Counted from the first letter of the stretch, positions 9,971 through 19,123 are shown. The stretch is 64,000 nt of DNA from Muricauda sp. SCSIO 65647 (GCF_021534965.1 NZ_CP091037.1:3747655-3811654), one strand, 5' to 3'. The notes: generated from the sequence alone by a model not told the origin. Numbers and translations: made by a program.

Positions 9971-11512
9971 ATGCGTAATTTTGTGCTTATACTTGTTGCC
10001 GCCATACTTTGCATAAGTGCCGGATCTTGTCGAAAAGATTTTGATTTCGAACCTAGTGAAGGTAATCTCGAATTTTCAAAAGACACCGTTTTTTTAGATA
10101 CCATTTTCACCAACATCGGCAGTGCCACCTATACGCTCAAAGTGTATAACCGTTCAAACAAAGACGTACAGTTGCCCTTTGTTGGCCTTGAGGGTGGTGA
10201 AGAAAGTGATTACCGTATAAATGTCGATGGCCTATCGGGCAAGACCTTTAGCGATATTCCCCTATTGGCAAAAGACAGTTTGTTCGTGTTCATCGAGACA
10301 ACATTTGATATCTCAAGTGTGGGCGAAAACGAATTTTTATATACAGATGCCCTACTTTTTGGGGCCGGTGATCAACAACAACGTGTTGAACTGGTCACCT
10401 TGGTCAGGGATGCCATATTTCTGTACCCCAGAACACTTTCTGATGGCACCAAAGAAACACTGTTGCTCGGTCTTGATGAGGAAGGAGATGAAATACGTAT
10501 TGAAGGATTTTTTCTTGAAGATGATGAGCTGCGCTTCACTGACGAAAAACCATATGTCATTTATGGATATGCGGCCGTTGACGAAGGAAATACATTGACA
10601 GTCGATGCCGGCGCACGTGTCCATTTTCACCAAAATTCGGGCATTCTGGTCACTTCGGGCGCTTCAATACAAATCAACGGCGCGCTGAGTGAAGATGGTG
10701 AACTACTCGAAAACGAGGTGATTTTTGAGGGAGATCGATTAGAACCTGGCTACGCCGACCTATCTGGCCAATGGGGCACTATTTGGTTGGCCGAAGGAAG
10801 CATTTCAAATCACATCGAATATTTGACCTTAAAAAATGCCACGGTCGGTTTGTTGGTAGAGGGTAATGCCGAATCAAGTGAAGCAAAGCTCATTCTAAAA
10901 AGCACACAGATTTTCAATAGTTCAAGTATAAACCTGTGGGCACGTAACTCATATATCAATGCCGAGAATTTAGTACTTGGCAATGCCGGACAGAGCGCAC
11001 TTTATTGCAGCCTTGGCGGAAGATATGATTTTGCGCATGCGACCATTGCCAATTATTGGAATACGGGTTTTAGAAATAGCCCTGCCGTGTTGATCGATAA
11101 TTTTGAAGAAACCCCGACACAAACGTTAGGTGGTGACTTGAATTCGACAAAATTCTCAAACTGTATCATAGATGGCAACAGGGATATTGAGCTGTTATTG
11201 AACAGAGACGATAGATATGGTTTTGAATTTGCCTTCGAAAACTGCTTGATCAAGTTCAATGATGTGAATGAAATATATACGAACAACCCCTTGTTCAATT
11301 TTGAAGACACGTCTAACTATCGAGACATCCTCTTAAATGGCAATACCCTTTTTGTGGGCCCCAATGAAAATGATTTTCGTATCACCGTAGATTCTGGGGC
11401 CATCGATTTTGGTGACGCCAATACGGCACTGCTGGTCCCCTTTGACATCATGGGCAATGATCGCACACCTACCCCCGATGCAGGAGCCTACGAATATGTT
11501 CTCGGGCAATAG
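9971..11512 (+). CDS. Large lipoprotein, probable right-handed beta-helix
   Basis: A 513-residue protein with a lipoprotein signal (CISAGSC, Cys20). The N-terminal ~130 residues look like an Ig-like beta domain (KDTVFLDTIFTNIGSATYTL). From ~residue 190 there are short repeated beta stretches with buried Asn/Ile and GxxxxF steps, typical of parallel beta-helix surface proteins (DAGARVHFHQNSGILV, GNAGQSALYCSLGG). It ends with GNDRTPTPDAGAYEY, a motif common at the C-terminus of Bacteroidota secreted beta-helix proteins. The start is 12 bases after the thioesterase stop. The function is not known; polysaccharide binding or surface structure is plausible. Confidence 0.75.
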   Translation: MRNFVLILVAAILCISAGSCRKDFDFEPSEGNLEFSKDTVFLDTIFTNIGSATYTLKVYNRSNKDVQLPFVGLEGGEESDYRINVDGLSGKTFSDIPLLAKDSLFVFIETTFDISSVGENEFLYTDALLFGAGDQQQRVELVTLVRDAIFLYPRTLSDGTKETLLLGLDEEGDEIRIEGFFLEDDELRFTDEKPYVIYGYAAVDEGNTLTVDAGARVHFHQNSGILVTSGASIQINGALSEDGELLENEVIFEGDRLEPGYADLSGQWGTIWLAEGSISNHIEYLTLKNATVGLLVEGNAESSEAKLILKSTQIFNSSSINLWARNSYINAENLVLGNAGQSALYCSLGGRYDFAHATIANYWNTGFRNSPAVLIDNFEETPTQTLGGDLNSTKFSNCIIDGNRDIELLLNRDDRYGFEFAFENCLIKFNDVNEIYTNNPLFNFEDTSNYRDILLNGNTLFVGPNENDFRITVDSGAIDFGDANTALLVPFDIMGNDRTPTPDAGAYEYVLGQ

Positions 11513-11637
11513 GCGACGAAAATTCTTGTTAAAAAATTGAAAATCAGGTTTTTTTGCAGGAAAACCACAGTTTTTTTAAGGTAAAAATGCAATCGTTATT
11601 TTTTGGTACTTAGTAACTTGCGGCTAGCGAAGATGCT

Positions 11638-12369
11638 ATGGACTATACGTACGCCATAATCGATTCTGACGCTGCCACTCACCTACAACTGCAATTGCAA
11701 TTGCAAGAATATGGTGATTTCAGCTGTACGGCCACGGCCCAAAATATCAATGAAGGCTTGAACGCCATCTTGAAGTTTTTGCCCGATGTGGTAATCGTAA
11801 ACCTGAGCAATGAAACTACCGATTGTCTGCAGATGGTCGCCGAACTGCACCAATTTCTGAAAAAGATTCCACTGATGATTGGTTATGCCAAAGACAAAGA
11901 CCATGCCTATGATGCGCTGAAAAGTGGTTTTTTTGATTATTGGCTGTTGCCGCATAGCGAATTTGATATACGCAAGACCATTTTTAGAATTCGCAAAGAG
12001 GTACCTGCCGATAGCGTACCCACAACCATCTGCCTAAAGTCATATCGTGATTACCATTATTTGAACACCGATGACATTCTTTATCTCAAGGCAGACAACA
12101 ATACCACTGATTTTATCATGAGGGATGGTAGCACGGTAAGCGCTTATAAGACACTCAAGACCTTCGAAAAAAAGCTACCGACAAACTTTATTCGCGTTCA
12201 CCAAAGCTACATTTTGAACGGTAAGTATGTGGCGCGTATCAATTATGGCAAGTCGATCTGTACGCTGAAGAACGACAAAAGTCAGCTACCTTTTTCTAAG
12301 TCGTACCTCGATAAAATCGATGCCTTGAAGAACATGCTCTCCAAAAACAGCATCAAGGCATCTGAATAA
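11638..12369 (+). CDS. LytTR-type DNA-binding regulator with degenerate receiver domain
   Basis: A 243-residue regulator. Residues 1-120 have the receiver fold, but the phosphoacceptor position in the beta3 strand (PDVVIVNLS) is Asn55 rather than Asp, and the conserved Lys before the beta5 proline is Leu104 (YWLLP). It is therefore unlikely to be phosphorylated. Residues ~140-235 form a LytTR DNA-binding domain (DILYLKADNNTTDFIM, then LPTNFIRVHQSYILN, FSKSY). LytTR proteins bind direct repeats upstream of their targets. It stands immediately upstream of the lipopeptide gene and the kinase/regulator pair. It could work as a dimerising or protein-controlled regulator. Confidence 0.85.
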   Translation: MDYTYAIIDSDAATHLQLQLQLQEYGDFSCTATAQNINEGLNAILKFLPDVVIVNLSNETTDCLQMVAELHQFLKKIPLMIGYAKDKDHAYDALKSGFFDYWLLPHSEFDIRKTIFRIRKEVPADSVPTTICLKSYRDYHYLNTDDILYLKADNNTTDFIMRDGSTVSAYKTLKTFEKKLPTNFIRVHQSYILNGKYVARINYGKSICTLKNDKSQLPFSKSYLDKIDALKNMLSKNSIKASE

Positions 12370-12451
12370 TCAAATTCTAGCAAATCGTTAACATTTACTA
12401 ACAGACCTGGTGTATTTGCTCATACATTCAAATACGGTTGGTGTTAAAACC

Positions 12452-12482
12452 AAGTAATTTCTTAGTTTGTAAGAAATTACTT
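12452..12482. promoter_or_regulatory. Perfect 13-bp inverted repeat, probable operator
   Basis: AAGTAATTTCTTA (12452-12464), spacer GTTTG, TAAGAAATTACTT (12470-12482). No U-run follows, so it is not a terminator. The spacer contains the TTTG that serves as the -33 element of the lipopeptide promoter, so a protein bound here would cover the promoter. Confidence 0.6.
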
Positions 12483-12497
12483 AACAATCTAATTTTT
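12466..12497 (+). promoter_or_regulatory. Promoter of the 54-residue lipopeptide gene
   Basis: TTTG (12466-12469), 20 bases, then TAATTTTT (12490-12497), which differs from TAnnTTTG only in the last base. It is located 24 bases before the ATG at 12521 and is embedded in the inverted repeat. The weak -7 box suggests regulation. Confidence 0.45.
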
Positions 12498-12520
12498 AAC
12501 ACTTTAAACGAGACACGAAA

Positions 12521-12685
12521 ATGAGAAAGACACTTGGTATTTTGGCCCTATTGGTATTTGGGCTGGGGACGATTGCTTGTGAAGCCGAAACCAATTTGGA
12601 GGAGACTGAAGCCCTGTTTGAGAATTTAGATGATACGGCCTGCGATGGATGTGGAAGTTCCTCTAGTGATAGAGATGGCCAGTAA
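12521..12685 (+). CDS. 54-residue lipopeptide with a C-terminal CxxC
   Basis: A small gene with ATG, 54 codons and TAA. It has a complete lipoprotein signal: MRKTLGILALL, then GLGTIAC with Cys20 at the lipobox. The predicted mature part is 35 residues, strongly acidic (six Glu before residue 36), and ends with ACDGCGSSSSDRDGQ, so Cys41 and Cys44 form a CxxC that could make a disulfide. I know no named family. It sits alone between a LytTR regulator and a TPR-histidine kinase, has its own promoter with an inverted repeat, and is followed 23 bases later by a strong terminator. A signal-peptide or envelope-sensor role is my inference. Confidence 0.75.
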   Translation: MRKTLGILALLVFGLGTIACEAETNLEETEALFENLDDTACDGCGSSSSDRDGQ

Positions 12686-12707
12686 CTGAACAATAATAAA
12701 TTTCGAA

Positions 12708-12749
12708 GAAAAAGCCCCATGCTGGTTTCAGTATTGGGGCTTTTTTTTA
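12708..12749 (+). terminator. Rho-independent terminator after the lipopeptide gene
   Basis: AAAAGCCCCA and TGGGGCTTTT arms enclose an ~11-base loop, and the run TTTTTTTT follows. It lies between the lipopeptide and kinase genes, so the kinase depends on read-through or on a promoter inside this interval. Confidence 0.85.
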
Positions 12750-12775
12750 TCTTGTAGGTAGTGTTAGCCAGACGA

Positions 12776-14893
12776 ATGAGGGAAATTACTACAAAAACCA
12801 ACCTTTTCTTTAGTGCCGCCCTAATTCTTTTCATCTGGGGATGTGAACAAAAAAAGGATTACGATCCAAAAAATCATAACGTATCAAAAGATAGCGTGGC
12901 CCTATGGATAACGGAGGCACGAAATAATGATGCGCTATTGTCAAATCAAAAAAAGGGATTGCTCGACAAAGCATTCGAATATGCAGAGGCAAACTATTCT
13001 GACAGTGTAAAGACGAGGGCCTATTCAAAAATATCCCTGGCATTTAAAAGTCTTGGTGATACCTTGCGGTTCAAAAAAATAAATGCCGACCTGATGGTCT
13101 TGGCCCGTAAGATTGAAGACTACCAATCGTTGGGTGAGGCCCATTGGGATTTAGGAGCAATGTATAAGTTAATCAAACCCGACAGTGCCTATTACCACTA
13201 TAAAGAAGCATACCAGCTTTTTTTGGAAGCGGACCTAGAGGAATCAGCAGAATACTATCCTGGCTGGATGCTATATGCCATGGCCCAAGTGAAGAATAAC
13301 AACAAAGATTATATAGGAGCCGAAAAAGATATTGTAAAAGCCATCTCCTTTTTTAAAGAAAACGAAATTGAAAATAGACTATTTGATGCCTATAATCTCT
13401 TGGGGAATATTCAAATAAGACTAAACAGTTTTGATAAATCACTAGAGTATCATCTTACTGCAAAAGATTATTTAAAAGAAAATGCCACAAATTGGTTTGG
13501 CAAATTTATTTTCCACAAAAACAATGTTGCTTTCACCTACCTGCAAAAGAAAGATTATGAGAGGGCAAAAACGCTCTATGATGAGCTGATCGCTATTGAT
13601 AGTTTTCAGGCCAAAGAACCAAGGTCATATGCTAGGGCCCTAAGCAGTCTTGCCTATGCCAAGTTCAAAAATGGTGATAAGAATACCGACAGTATCAAAC
13701 AGTTGCTTCGCCAATCACATAAAATTTTAGATAGTTTGGGAGACATTTATACCAAAGCCCGTAACCATGAGTTCATGGCCGAGGTACTGGCCCATGAAAG
13801 AGATACCGCCAAGGCCATACAAGAAGCATTGGCCTCTAAAACAATTGCCCAAGAGACCAACAATAATGACCGTTTGTTGAGCACTTTTGAGCTATTGACC
13901 AAAATCGATGGAAAAAACAGTGCCGCCCATGCCACAGCCTATTTCAACCTGAACGAAGAATTGCAGGCCCAAGAGCGGAGCATTCGCGATAAGTTTGCCC
14001 GAATACAGATGGAGACCGATGAGGTCATCGAACAGAATGAGGCACTGTCAAGGCAAAAAAGAATCTGGGTCAGCGTGGCCGTGGGGCTATTGTTACTGGC
14101 CATTGCCGTTTATGTGATAATCAACCAAAGGGCAAAAAATCAAAAACTGAAGTTTCAACAAAAGCAACAAGAAAACAACCAAGAAATCTACAACCTCATG
14201 CTGGCCCAACAAGGCAAGTTTCAAGAAGGTAAACAGTTAGAACAAAAACGAATATCAGAAGAATTACATGATGGCATATTGGGTCAAATGCTGGGTATAC
14301 GGCTTATTCTTACTGGCTTGAACGAGCGTGAAGATGAGGCATCGGTCAACCAAAGGGCCGAGCTTATAGAAAAATTGCGAGAACTTGAAGAAGAGATCAG
14401 AACCATTTCGCATGAACTCAATGCCGCTTCCTACCAAAAAATTCATAACTTTATATTGGCCATTGATGATTTGGTCAAGTCAATAGGTGAATCTGCAAAA
14501 ATTAATTGCTCTTTTACCTATGATGATGAAATGGATTGGGACAAGCTTTCTGGAAATCTCAAGATCAATATGTACCGAATTGTACAAGAATCGTTGCAGA
14601 ACTGTGTAAAGCACGCGAAATGCGATAATGTCTTGGTCAATTTTGAAGCACTTGACGACAACCAATTGAAAGTGACGATCAATGATGATGGCAAAGGGTT
14701 TGACATCAATAAGGGCAAGAGGGGCATCGGTTTAAAAAATGTGATTTCCCGTGTTGAAAAAATAAATGGCGTGTTGAGCATTAATAGCAAAATAGGCAAA
14801 GGCACATCGGTCACCGTAACCTTTGACAAAATATACAATACCGATATGCCCACCGGTGAACTATTGGGATCGACCTTCGCGCAACAAACATAA
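12776..14893 (+). CDS. Sensor histidine kinase with periplasmic TPRs (HisKA_3 type)
   Basis: A 705-residue kinase. The N-terminus is a signal segment ending LILFIWGC, either a lipobox or a first membrane anchor. Residues ~35-400 are TPR-like helices, which places a protein- or peptide-binding repeat domain outside the cytoplasm. One membrane helix follows at ~430-450 (VAVGLLLLAIAVYVII), then a coil, a HisKA_3 domain with His498 (SEELHDGILGQMLG), and an HATPase with INDDGKGFD and RGIGLKNV. Such kinases phosphorylate LuxR/NarL-type regulators; one is encoded 13 bases downstream. A GTG at 12761 is in frame, but ATG 12776 gives a better signal peptide. Confidence 0.9.
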   Translation: MREITTKTNLFFSAALILFIWGCEQKKDYDPKNHNVSKDSVALWITEARNNDALLSNQKKGLLDKAFEYAEANYSDSVKTRAYSKISLAFKSLGDTLRFKKINADLMVLARKIEDYQSLGEAHWDLGAMYKLIKPDSAYYHYKEAYQLFLEADLEESAEYYPGWMLYAMAQVKNNNKDYIGAEKDIVKAISFFKENEIENRLFDAYNLLGNIQIRLNSFDKSLEYHLTAKDYLKENATNWFGKFIFHKNNVAFTYLQKKDYERAKTLYDELIAIDSFQAKEPRSYARALSSLAYAKFKNGDKNTDSIKQLLRQSHKILDSLGDIYTKARNHEFMAEVLAHERDTAKAIQEALASKTIAQETNNNDRLLSTFELLTKIDGKNSAAHATAYFNLNEELQAQERSIRDKFARIQMETDEVIEQNEALSRQKRIWVSVAVGLLLLAIAVYVIINQRAKNQKLKFQQKQQENNQEIYNLMLAQQGKFQEGKQLEQKRISEELHDGILGQMLGIRLILTGLNEREDEASVNQRAELIEKLRELEEEIRTISHELNAASYQKIHNFILAIDDLVKSIGESAKINCSFTYDDEMDWDKLSGNLKINMYRIVQESLQNCVKHAKCDNVLVNFEALDDNQLKVTINDDGKGFDINKGKRGIGLKNVISRVEKINGVLSINSKIGKGTSVTVTFDKIYNTDMPTGELLGSTFAQQT

Positions 14894-14906
14894 AATGTGA
14901 TTAGTA

Positions 14907-15575
14907 TTGAAAACACTACGAATATTAGCGATAGACGACCATGAAATGACCATGCTTGGTTATAAGTTCATCTTAGAGCGCTTGGTCTTTGATGATACCA
15001 ACATCATAGTCGATACGGCAAACACCTTTGATACTGGAAAGGCCAGAATCGAAGAATCGGTGAATTCATTCAAGTATGATATTATATTTTTGGATGTTCA
15101 ACTGTTTCCACCCGATGAAGACCAGCCCCATAACGGTGAAGACCTAGGTGTTTTGGCCCGTAAACTAGTGCCCGAGTCAAAGATTGTCTTTATGTCATCG
15201 TTCAGTGACAACTATAGGATCAACAGTATATTAAAGTCTGTCGACCCTGATGGCTATCTTGTAAAGACCGATATTGACCCTAAAACACTTGAAGATGCCA
15301 TAAAGACCATTATTGATGGTACCCCTTACTACTCTGCAAAGGTATTGTCGGCCATTCGCAAAAAAATGTCGAACGACATCATTTTAGATGAAAAGGACAA
15401 GAAAATATTATACCACCTCTCTATTGGCACCAAAACCAAAGATCTTGAGAACCATGTCCAATTATCATCCTCTTCCATAGAGAATAGAAAGAGACACCTA
15501 AAGTCACTTTTCGGCACTGAAAACAAAAACGACCTTGCTCTTATCTTAGAAGCCAAAAAGCGAGGATTTATCTAA
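14907..15575 (+). CDS. Response regulator, LuxR/NarL type
   Basis: A 222-residue protein. The receiver domain is intact: acidic pair Asp10-Asp11, phosphoacceptor Asp63 (IIFLDVQLFPP), and Lys in DGYLVKTD. The C-terminal helix-turn-helix is LuxR-like (LDEKDKKILYHLSIGTKTKD, then SSSSIENRKRHLKSLFG). It is the obvious partner of the kinase 13 bases upstream. The start codon is TTG at 14907; the first in-frame ATG would remove the acidic pair. NarL-type regulators usually bind inverted repeats, so the 13-bp repeat at 12452 is a candidate target. Confidence 0.9.
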   Translation: MKTLRILAIDDHEMTMLGYKFILERLVFDDTNIIVDTANTFDTGKARIEESVNSFKYDIIFLDVQLFPPDEDQPHNGEDLGVLARKLVPESKIVFMSSFSDNYRINSILKSVDPDGYLVKTDIDPKTLEDAIKTIIDGTPYYSAKVLSAIRKKMSNDIILDEKDKKILYHLSIGTKTKDLENHVQLSSSSIENRKRHLKSLFGTENKNDLALILEAKKRGFI

Positions 15576-15619
15576 ATTCTCTTCACGAAAAAGAAGTAGC
15601 AGCTTTACTTTTATCGATT

Positions 15620-15635
15620 TTAACTTTTTTTTAAC
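15620..15635. promoter_or_regulatory. Direct repeat TTAAC-N6-TTAAC
   Basis: TTAAC at 15620-15624 and 15631-15635, with six T between them. It lies in the 193-base gap between the response regulator and the unknown gene at 15769. No good -7 box stands at the expected distance. Confidence 0.4.
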
Positions 15636-15707
15636 AATCCGTTTTTTACAAAGTCACAAAAACCCCAGAATTTTTAAGGTTTTTACCGCGTCTATAGAAT
15701 TATGATT

Positions 15708-15722
15708 ATTCTAATTTAGAAT
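15708..15722. promoter_or_regulatory. Palindrome ATTCTAATTTAGAAT
   Basis: Two perfect 7-base arms around a single T, 46 bases before the start at 15769. The upstream AGAAT at 15696-15700 gives a further half-site. The palindrome includes TAATTTAG, a poor -7 box. It is a possible operator of the adjacent unknown gene. Confidence 0.35.
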
Positions 15723-15768
15723 GTGCCAGTGAGGTACATTGTTTTTGAATCAGCCAAAATAGAAGCAC

Positions 15769-16422
15769 ATGGGGGGAAGATTATTGCGGAATAAATTTCA
15801 TGACAAACAAATAACCGGTCTAGAGTGCTTCAGAAAAAAACTGGAAAGGCATTTCTTTTCAGATGTTTTCGTTCAGCAGATTCTTGACAAAAATGGAGTG
15901 CCGAAGATGGTGCTGAATTTTTATGCCAATTATACCCTTGCACACTGTCTTTATCATTTCAACAATGGAGATTGGGGCAATTTTGACCAAGAACAGTGCA
16001 ATGTACCTGAACATAAGACAGGACTAGGGAACTTGGTAAGTGAGTTGCAAGAACAAAATCCGTTCAAGGTAGATATAGCAGAGTTGTCACTACATTTAAA
16101 AGACGTTTCGATCGTCATTTCAAAAATACATGAAGATAGCATTACCAAAGAATTTGGCAACATCATGTCGGCCATAAGTGAAAATTTCGTCTATTTCACC
16201 AAAAGCCTTTCTGAAATGCCCTATGAGATTTTTATTCCCATATTCACCGAATTTACCTTGGTACCGCCAAACCCAACCGATAGCTTTGACCCATTCAAAA
16301 AAGATATTGGGTACTTTGACTATTGGGCACTCTACTTTGACTCAAATGAGAACAGCGATGCGTCAATTTATGATTTGAAGAACAAAGAGATTACTTTTGG
16401 TGATTTCTTGCTACTGGGCTAA
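15769..16422 (+). CDS. Unknown soluble protein
   Basis: A 217-residue protein with no signal peptide or membrane helix and no family I recognise. It is rich in aromatic residues and Asp/Glu, with three cysteines in the first third ([20 protein letters not shown]). The sequence is globular with mixed alpha/beta character and ends [12 protein letters not shown]. It follows the kinase/regulator pair by 193 bases and has a palindrome and a TTAAC repeat in front, so it may be a target of that system. Its TAA stop shares the tetranucleotide CTAA with the stop of convergent glyA. Confidence 0.65.
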   Translation: MGGRLLRNKFHDKQITGLECFRKKLERHFFSDVFVQQILDKNGVPKMVLNFYANYTLAHCLYHFNNGDWGNFDQEQCNVPEHKTGLGNLVSELQEQNPFKVDIAELSLHLKDVSIVISKIHEDSITKEFGNIMSAISENFVYFTKSLSEMPYEIFIPIFTEFTLVPPNPTDSFDPFKKDIGYFDYWALYFDSNENSDASIYDLKNKEITFGDFLLLG

Positions 16423-17693
16423 GGCTTGAACAACGGCCTATCATGCATCATCGCATTGACCTTTTCACTTACTGAGGCTATTGTCTTTTCATCATCATGA
16501 TGGATAATTACCTCGTCGATATAATCAACGATAATTTCCATATCACTTTCTACCAACCCCCTCGTGGTAATGGCGGCAGTACCCAAACGGATACCCGAAG
16601 TGATGAATGGTGAGCGATCATCAAAGGGCACCATATTCTTGTTGGCCGTGATATCGGCATTTTCGAGTGCCGCTTCGGCATCTTTTCCCGTTATTCCCTT
16701 GTTGCGCAAGTCGATGAGCATCATGTGGTTATCGGTGCCACCAGAAATCACTTTATAATCTTTATCGACAAAGGCCTTGGCCATGGCCGCGGCATTTTTC
16801 TTCACCTGTATGATATAGTGCAAAAAATCATCGGTCAGTGCCTCTCCAAAGGCCACTGCCTTGGCGGCTATGATATGCTCAAGAGGTCCGCCTTGATTTC
16901 CTGGAAATACGGCCAGATCCAACAATCCTGACATTTTTCTGAGATTACCGTTTTTCAGGCGAATGCCAAACGGATTTTCAAAGTTCTCGCCCATCAAGAT
17001 CAATCCGCCCCTTGGGCCACGCAATGTCTTGTGCGTGGTAGTGGTCACGATATGGCAATGCGGAATGGGATCGTTCATAATGCCTTTGGCAATAAGCCCG
17101 GCAGGGTGAGAAATATCAGCAAGCAATAGGGCATTGACCCCATCTGCTATCTCGCGAAACCGCTTGAAGTCCATATCACGTGAATAAGCAGAGGCCCCGG
17201 CAATAATGAGCTTGGGCTTTTCTTTGTCGGCCACTTCTTGGATCTTATCATAATCGAGCATGCCCGTTTCTTCATCTACTCCATAGAAAACAGGATTGTA
17301 CAGCTTTCCTGAGAAATTTACGGGAGATCCATGGGTCAAATGCCCGCCATGGGCCAAATCAAAACCCAAGATGGTGTCGCCGGGCTTCAGGCATGCATGA
17401 TAGACAGAGGCATTGGCCTGCGAGCCCGAATGGGGCTGAACATTGGCATATACCGCCCCGAATAGTTCTTTTGCCCTGTCAATGGCCAATTGTTCGACTT
17501 CATCGACCACCTCGCAGCCGCCATAATATCGCTTACCGGGATAGCCCTCGGCATATTTGTTGGTCAGTACCGAACCTGCCGCCTCCATCACTTGCGGACT
17601 GGTAAAATTTTCTGACGCGATCAATTCAATTCCATTGGTCTGTCTTTCTCTTTCTTTTTCGATCAGGTCAAAAATCTGGTGGTCTCTTTGCAT
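16419..17693 (-). CDS. glyA: Serine hydroxymethyltransferase
   Basis: A 424-residue PLP enzyme interconverting serine and glycine with tetrahydrofolate, the main one-carbon source. Family landmarks: [20 protein letters not shown] region at the N-terminus, [18 protein letters not shown], the PLP lysine in [14 protein letters not shown], and [11 protein letters not shown]. The start at 17693 ([14 protein letters not shown]) fits the family; the frame continues open to 17837, but that extension is hydrophobic and not conserved. TATTTTTAG upstream is close to a -7 box. Its stop overlaps that of the convergent gene by two bases. Confidence 0.97.
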   Translation of the reverse strand: MQRDHQIFDLIEKERERQTNGIELIASENFTSPQVMEAAGSVLTNKYAEGYPGKRYYGGCEVVDEVEQLAIDRAKELFGAVYANVQPHSGSQANASVYHACLKPGDTILGFDLAHGGHLTHGSPVNFSGKLYNPVFYGVDEETGMLDYDKIQEVADKEKPKLIIAGASAYSRDMDFKRFREIADGVNALLLADISHPAGLIAKGIMNDPIPHCHIVTTTTHKTLRGPRGGLILMGENFENPFGIRLKNGNLRKMSGLLDLAVFPGNQGGPLEHIIAAKAVAFGEALTDDFLHYIIQVKKNAAAMAKAFVDKDYKVISGGTDNHMMLIDLRNKGITGKDAEAALENADITANKNMVPFDDRSPFITSGIRLGTAAITTRGLVESDMEIIVDYIDEVIIHHDDEKTIASVSEKVNAMMHDRPLFKP

Positions 17694-17934
17694 TTTGCCT
17701 TGAAGATTTTTAGGTGCTAAAAATACAACTAAATCCCATTTTCCTACCCGAATAATTTCCTTTTTAAAGAAAGAGTTATCCAATAAAAATGAACAATCCA
17801 CAAAACAGTCCAATCCCAATAAAATCAGGTATTTCATCCAAAATATACTACCACTTGACGATTTTCGTTATCACTAAGTAAGATTTTGGCACGGCGGTTG
17901 AATGCTGTCTACCAAACCATAAAATCAAAAAGCC

Positions 17935-19119
17935 ATGAAAAAACTATTACTCTTAATCGTATTGGTCATGCTTGTTGCCTGTGGCGGTGTGAAGAAGACC
18001 CAAGAGGCCCTGAACAGTGGCAATTATGCCACAGCCATGTCAAAGGCTATTACCGAACTTTCTGAAAACAAAACCAAAAAAGGGCACCAAGACTATGTCT
18101 TGTTGCTAGAATCTGCATTTCAGAAATATTCAAAAAGAGAGCTAGAGAGAATTACCTTCTTGAAAAAAGATGGAAACCCTGCCAACTATGAGGCTATTTA
18201 CAAAGGTTATGTACAATTGAAGAATTGGCAAGAAAGAATTGAACCGCTATTGCCTTTGCCCATATATGATGAAAACCGAGATGCTGTTTTTTCCTTTAGA
18301 AACTACAACAACGATATTATTGCCAGTAAGAATGCACTATCAGAATATCTTTATGCCAATGCCGGACAATTGCTTGAAAGTGCCAATAGTAAAGCTGATT
18401 TCAGGCAGGCCTATAATGAACTGGCCTATTTGGAAGAGATAAATCCAGGGTATGGAGACACGGCCCCAAAAATGGAGGAAGCATATCAAAAGGGACTGGA
18501 TTTCGTCAAAGTGGAAATCAACAATGATACCGAACAGGTCATTCCTAGACGTCTGGAAGAAGAACTATTGGATTTCAATGCTTACGGGCTTAACAACTTT
18601 TGGACCCAATACCACGCCAGACCTCTGAAGTCGGTGGCCTATGACTATGCGATGAACGTTGACTTCAAAGAGATCAACATCTCGCCCGAACAGGTAAATG
18701 AAAGGCAAATCACCAAAGAAAGGCAGGTCAAAGATGGTTATGAATACCTTTATGACCAAGAGGGCAATATAGTGAAAGACAGTCTGGGCAATAAAATCAA
18801 AATTGACCGAATGGTAACGGTTCGATGTGATTTTTACCAATTCACCCAATTTAAGAGTGCACAAATAGGTGCAAAGGTCAGTTTTACAGACTTGCACAAC
18901 GGGCAGGTCATTAATTCGTACCCCTTGTCAAGTGAATTTATCTTTGAGCACATTTACGCGAATTTTGATGGTGATAGACGCGCACTTGACAATGACTTGG
19001 TAAGGTTGTTAAATTTGGGCGCAGTACCCTTTCCGACCAACGAACAAATGGTCTATGATGCCGGTGAAGACCTCAAATTAAGACTTAAAGATGTAATAAG
19101 GCGGAATAGCTTTAACTAA
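17935..19119 (+). CDS. Lipoprotein, helical repeat-like, unknown function
   Basis: A 394-residue protein with a lipobox (VMLVACGG, Cys16). The N-terminal half is alpha-helical and TPR-like (TQEALNSGNYATAMSKAI, then KGHQDYVLLLESAFQKY). The C-terminal half is a mixed domain containing RMVTVRCDFYQFTQFKSAQIG region and YPLSSEFIFEHIYANFDGDR. I recognise it only as a conserved type of Bacteroidota lipoprotein. It is monocistronic, followed by a terminator shared with the end of ytxJ. Confidence 0.75.
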   Translation: MKKLLLLIVLVMLVACGGVKKTQEALNSGNYATAMSKAITELSENKTKKGHQDYVLLLESAFQKYSKRELERITFLKKDGNPANYEAIYKGYVQLKNWQERIEPLLPLPIYDENRDAVFSFRNYNNDIIASKNALSEYLYANAGQLLESANSKADFRQAYNELAYLEEINPGYGDTAPKMEEAYQKGLDFVKVEINNDTEQVIPRRLEEELLDFNAYGLNNFWTQYHARPLKSVAYDYAMNVDFKEINISPEQVNERQITKERQVKDGYEYLYDQEGNIVKDSLGNKIKIDRMVTVRCDFYQFTQFKSAQIGAKVSFTDLHNGQVINSYPLSSEFIFEHIYANFDGDRRALDNDLVRLLNLGAVPFPTNEQMVYDAGEDLKLRLKDVIRRNSFN

Positions 19120-19123
19120 ATCA

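Noticed and set aside
11688..11706. CAATTG-type short repeat near the start of the LytTR gene
   Set aside because: It is coding sequence for LQLQLQLQ in the first helix; a simple codon repeat without other support.
12384..12402. Possible further TTAAC direct repeat (TTAAC, then CTAAC)
   Set aside because: The spacing is 10 rather than 11 and the second half has a mismatch, so it was not counted with the four exact copies.
17694..17837. 48-residue N-terminal extension of glyA
   Set aside because: Serine hydroxymethyltransferases begin close to [14 protein letters not shown]; the extension is hydrophobic and contains the likely promoter.
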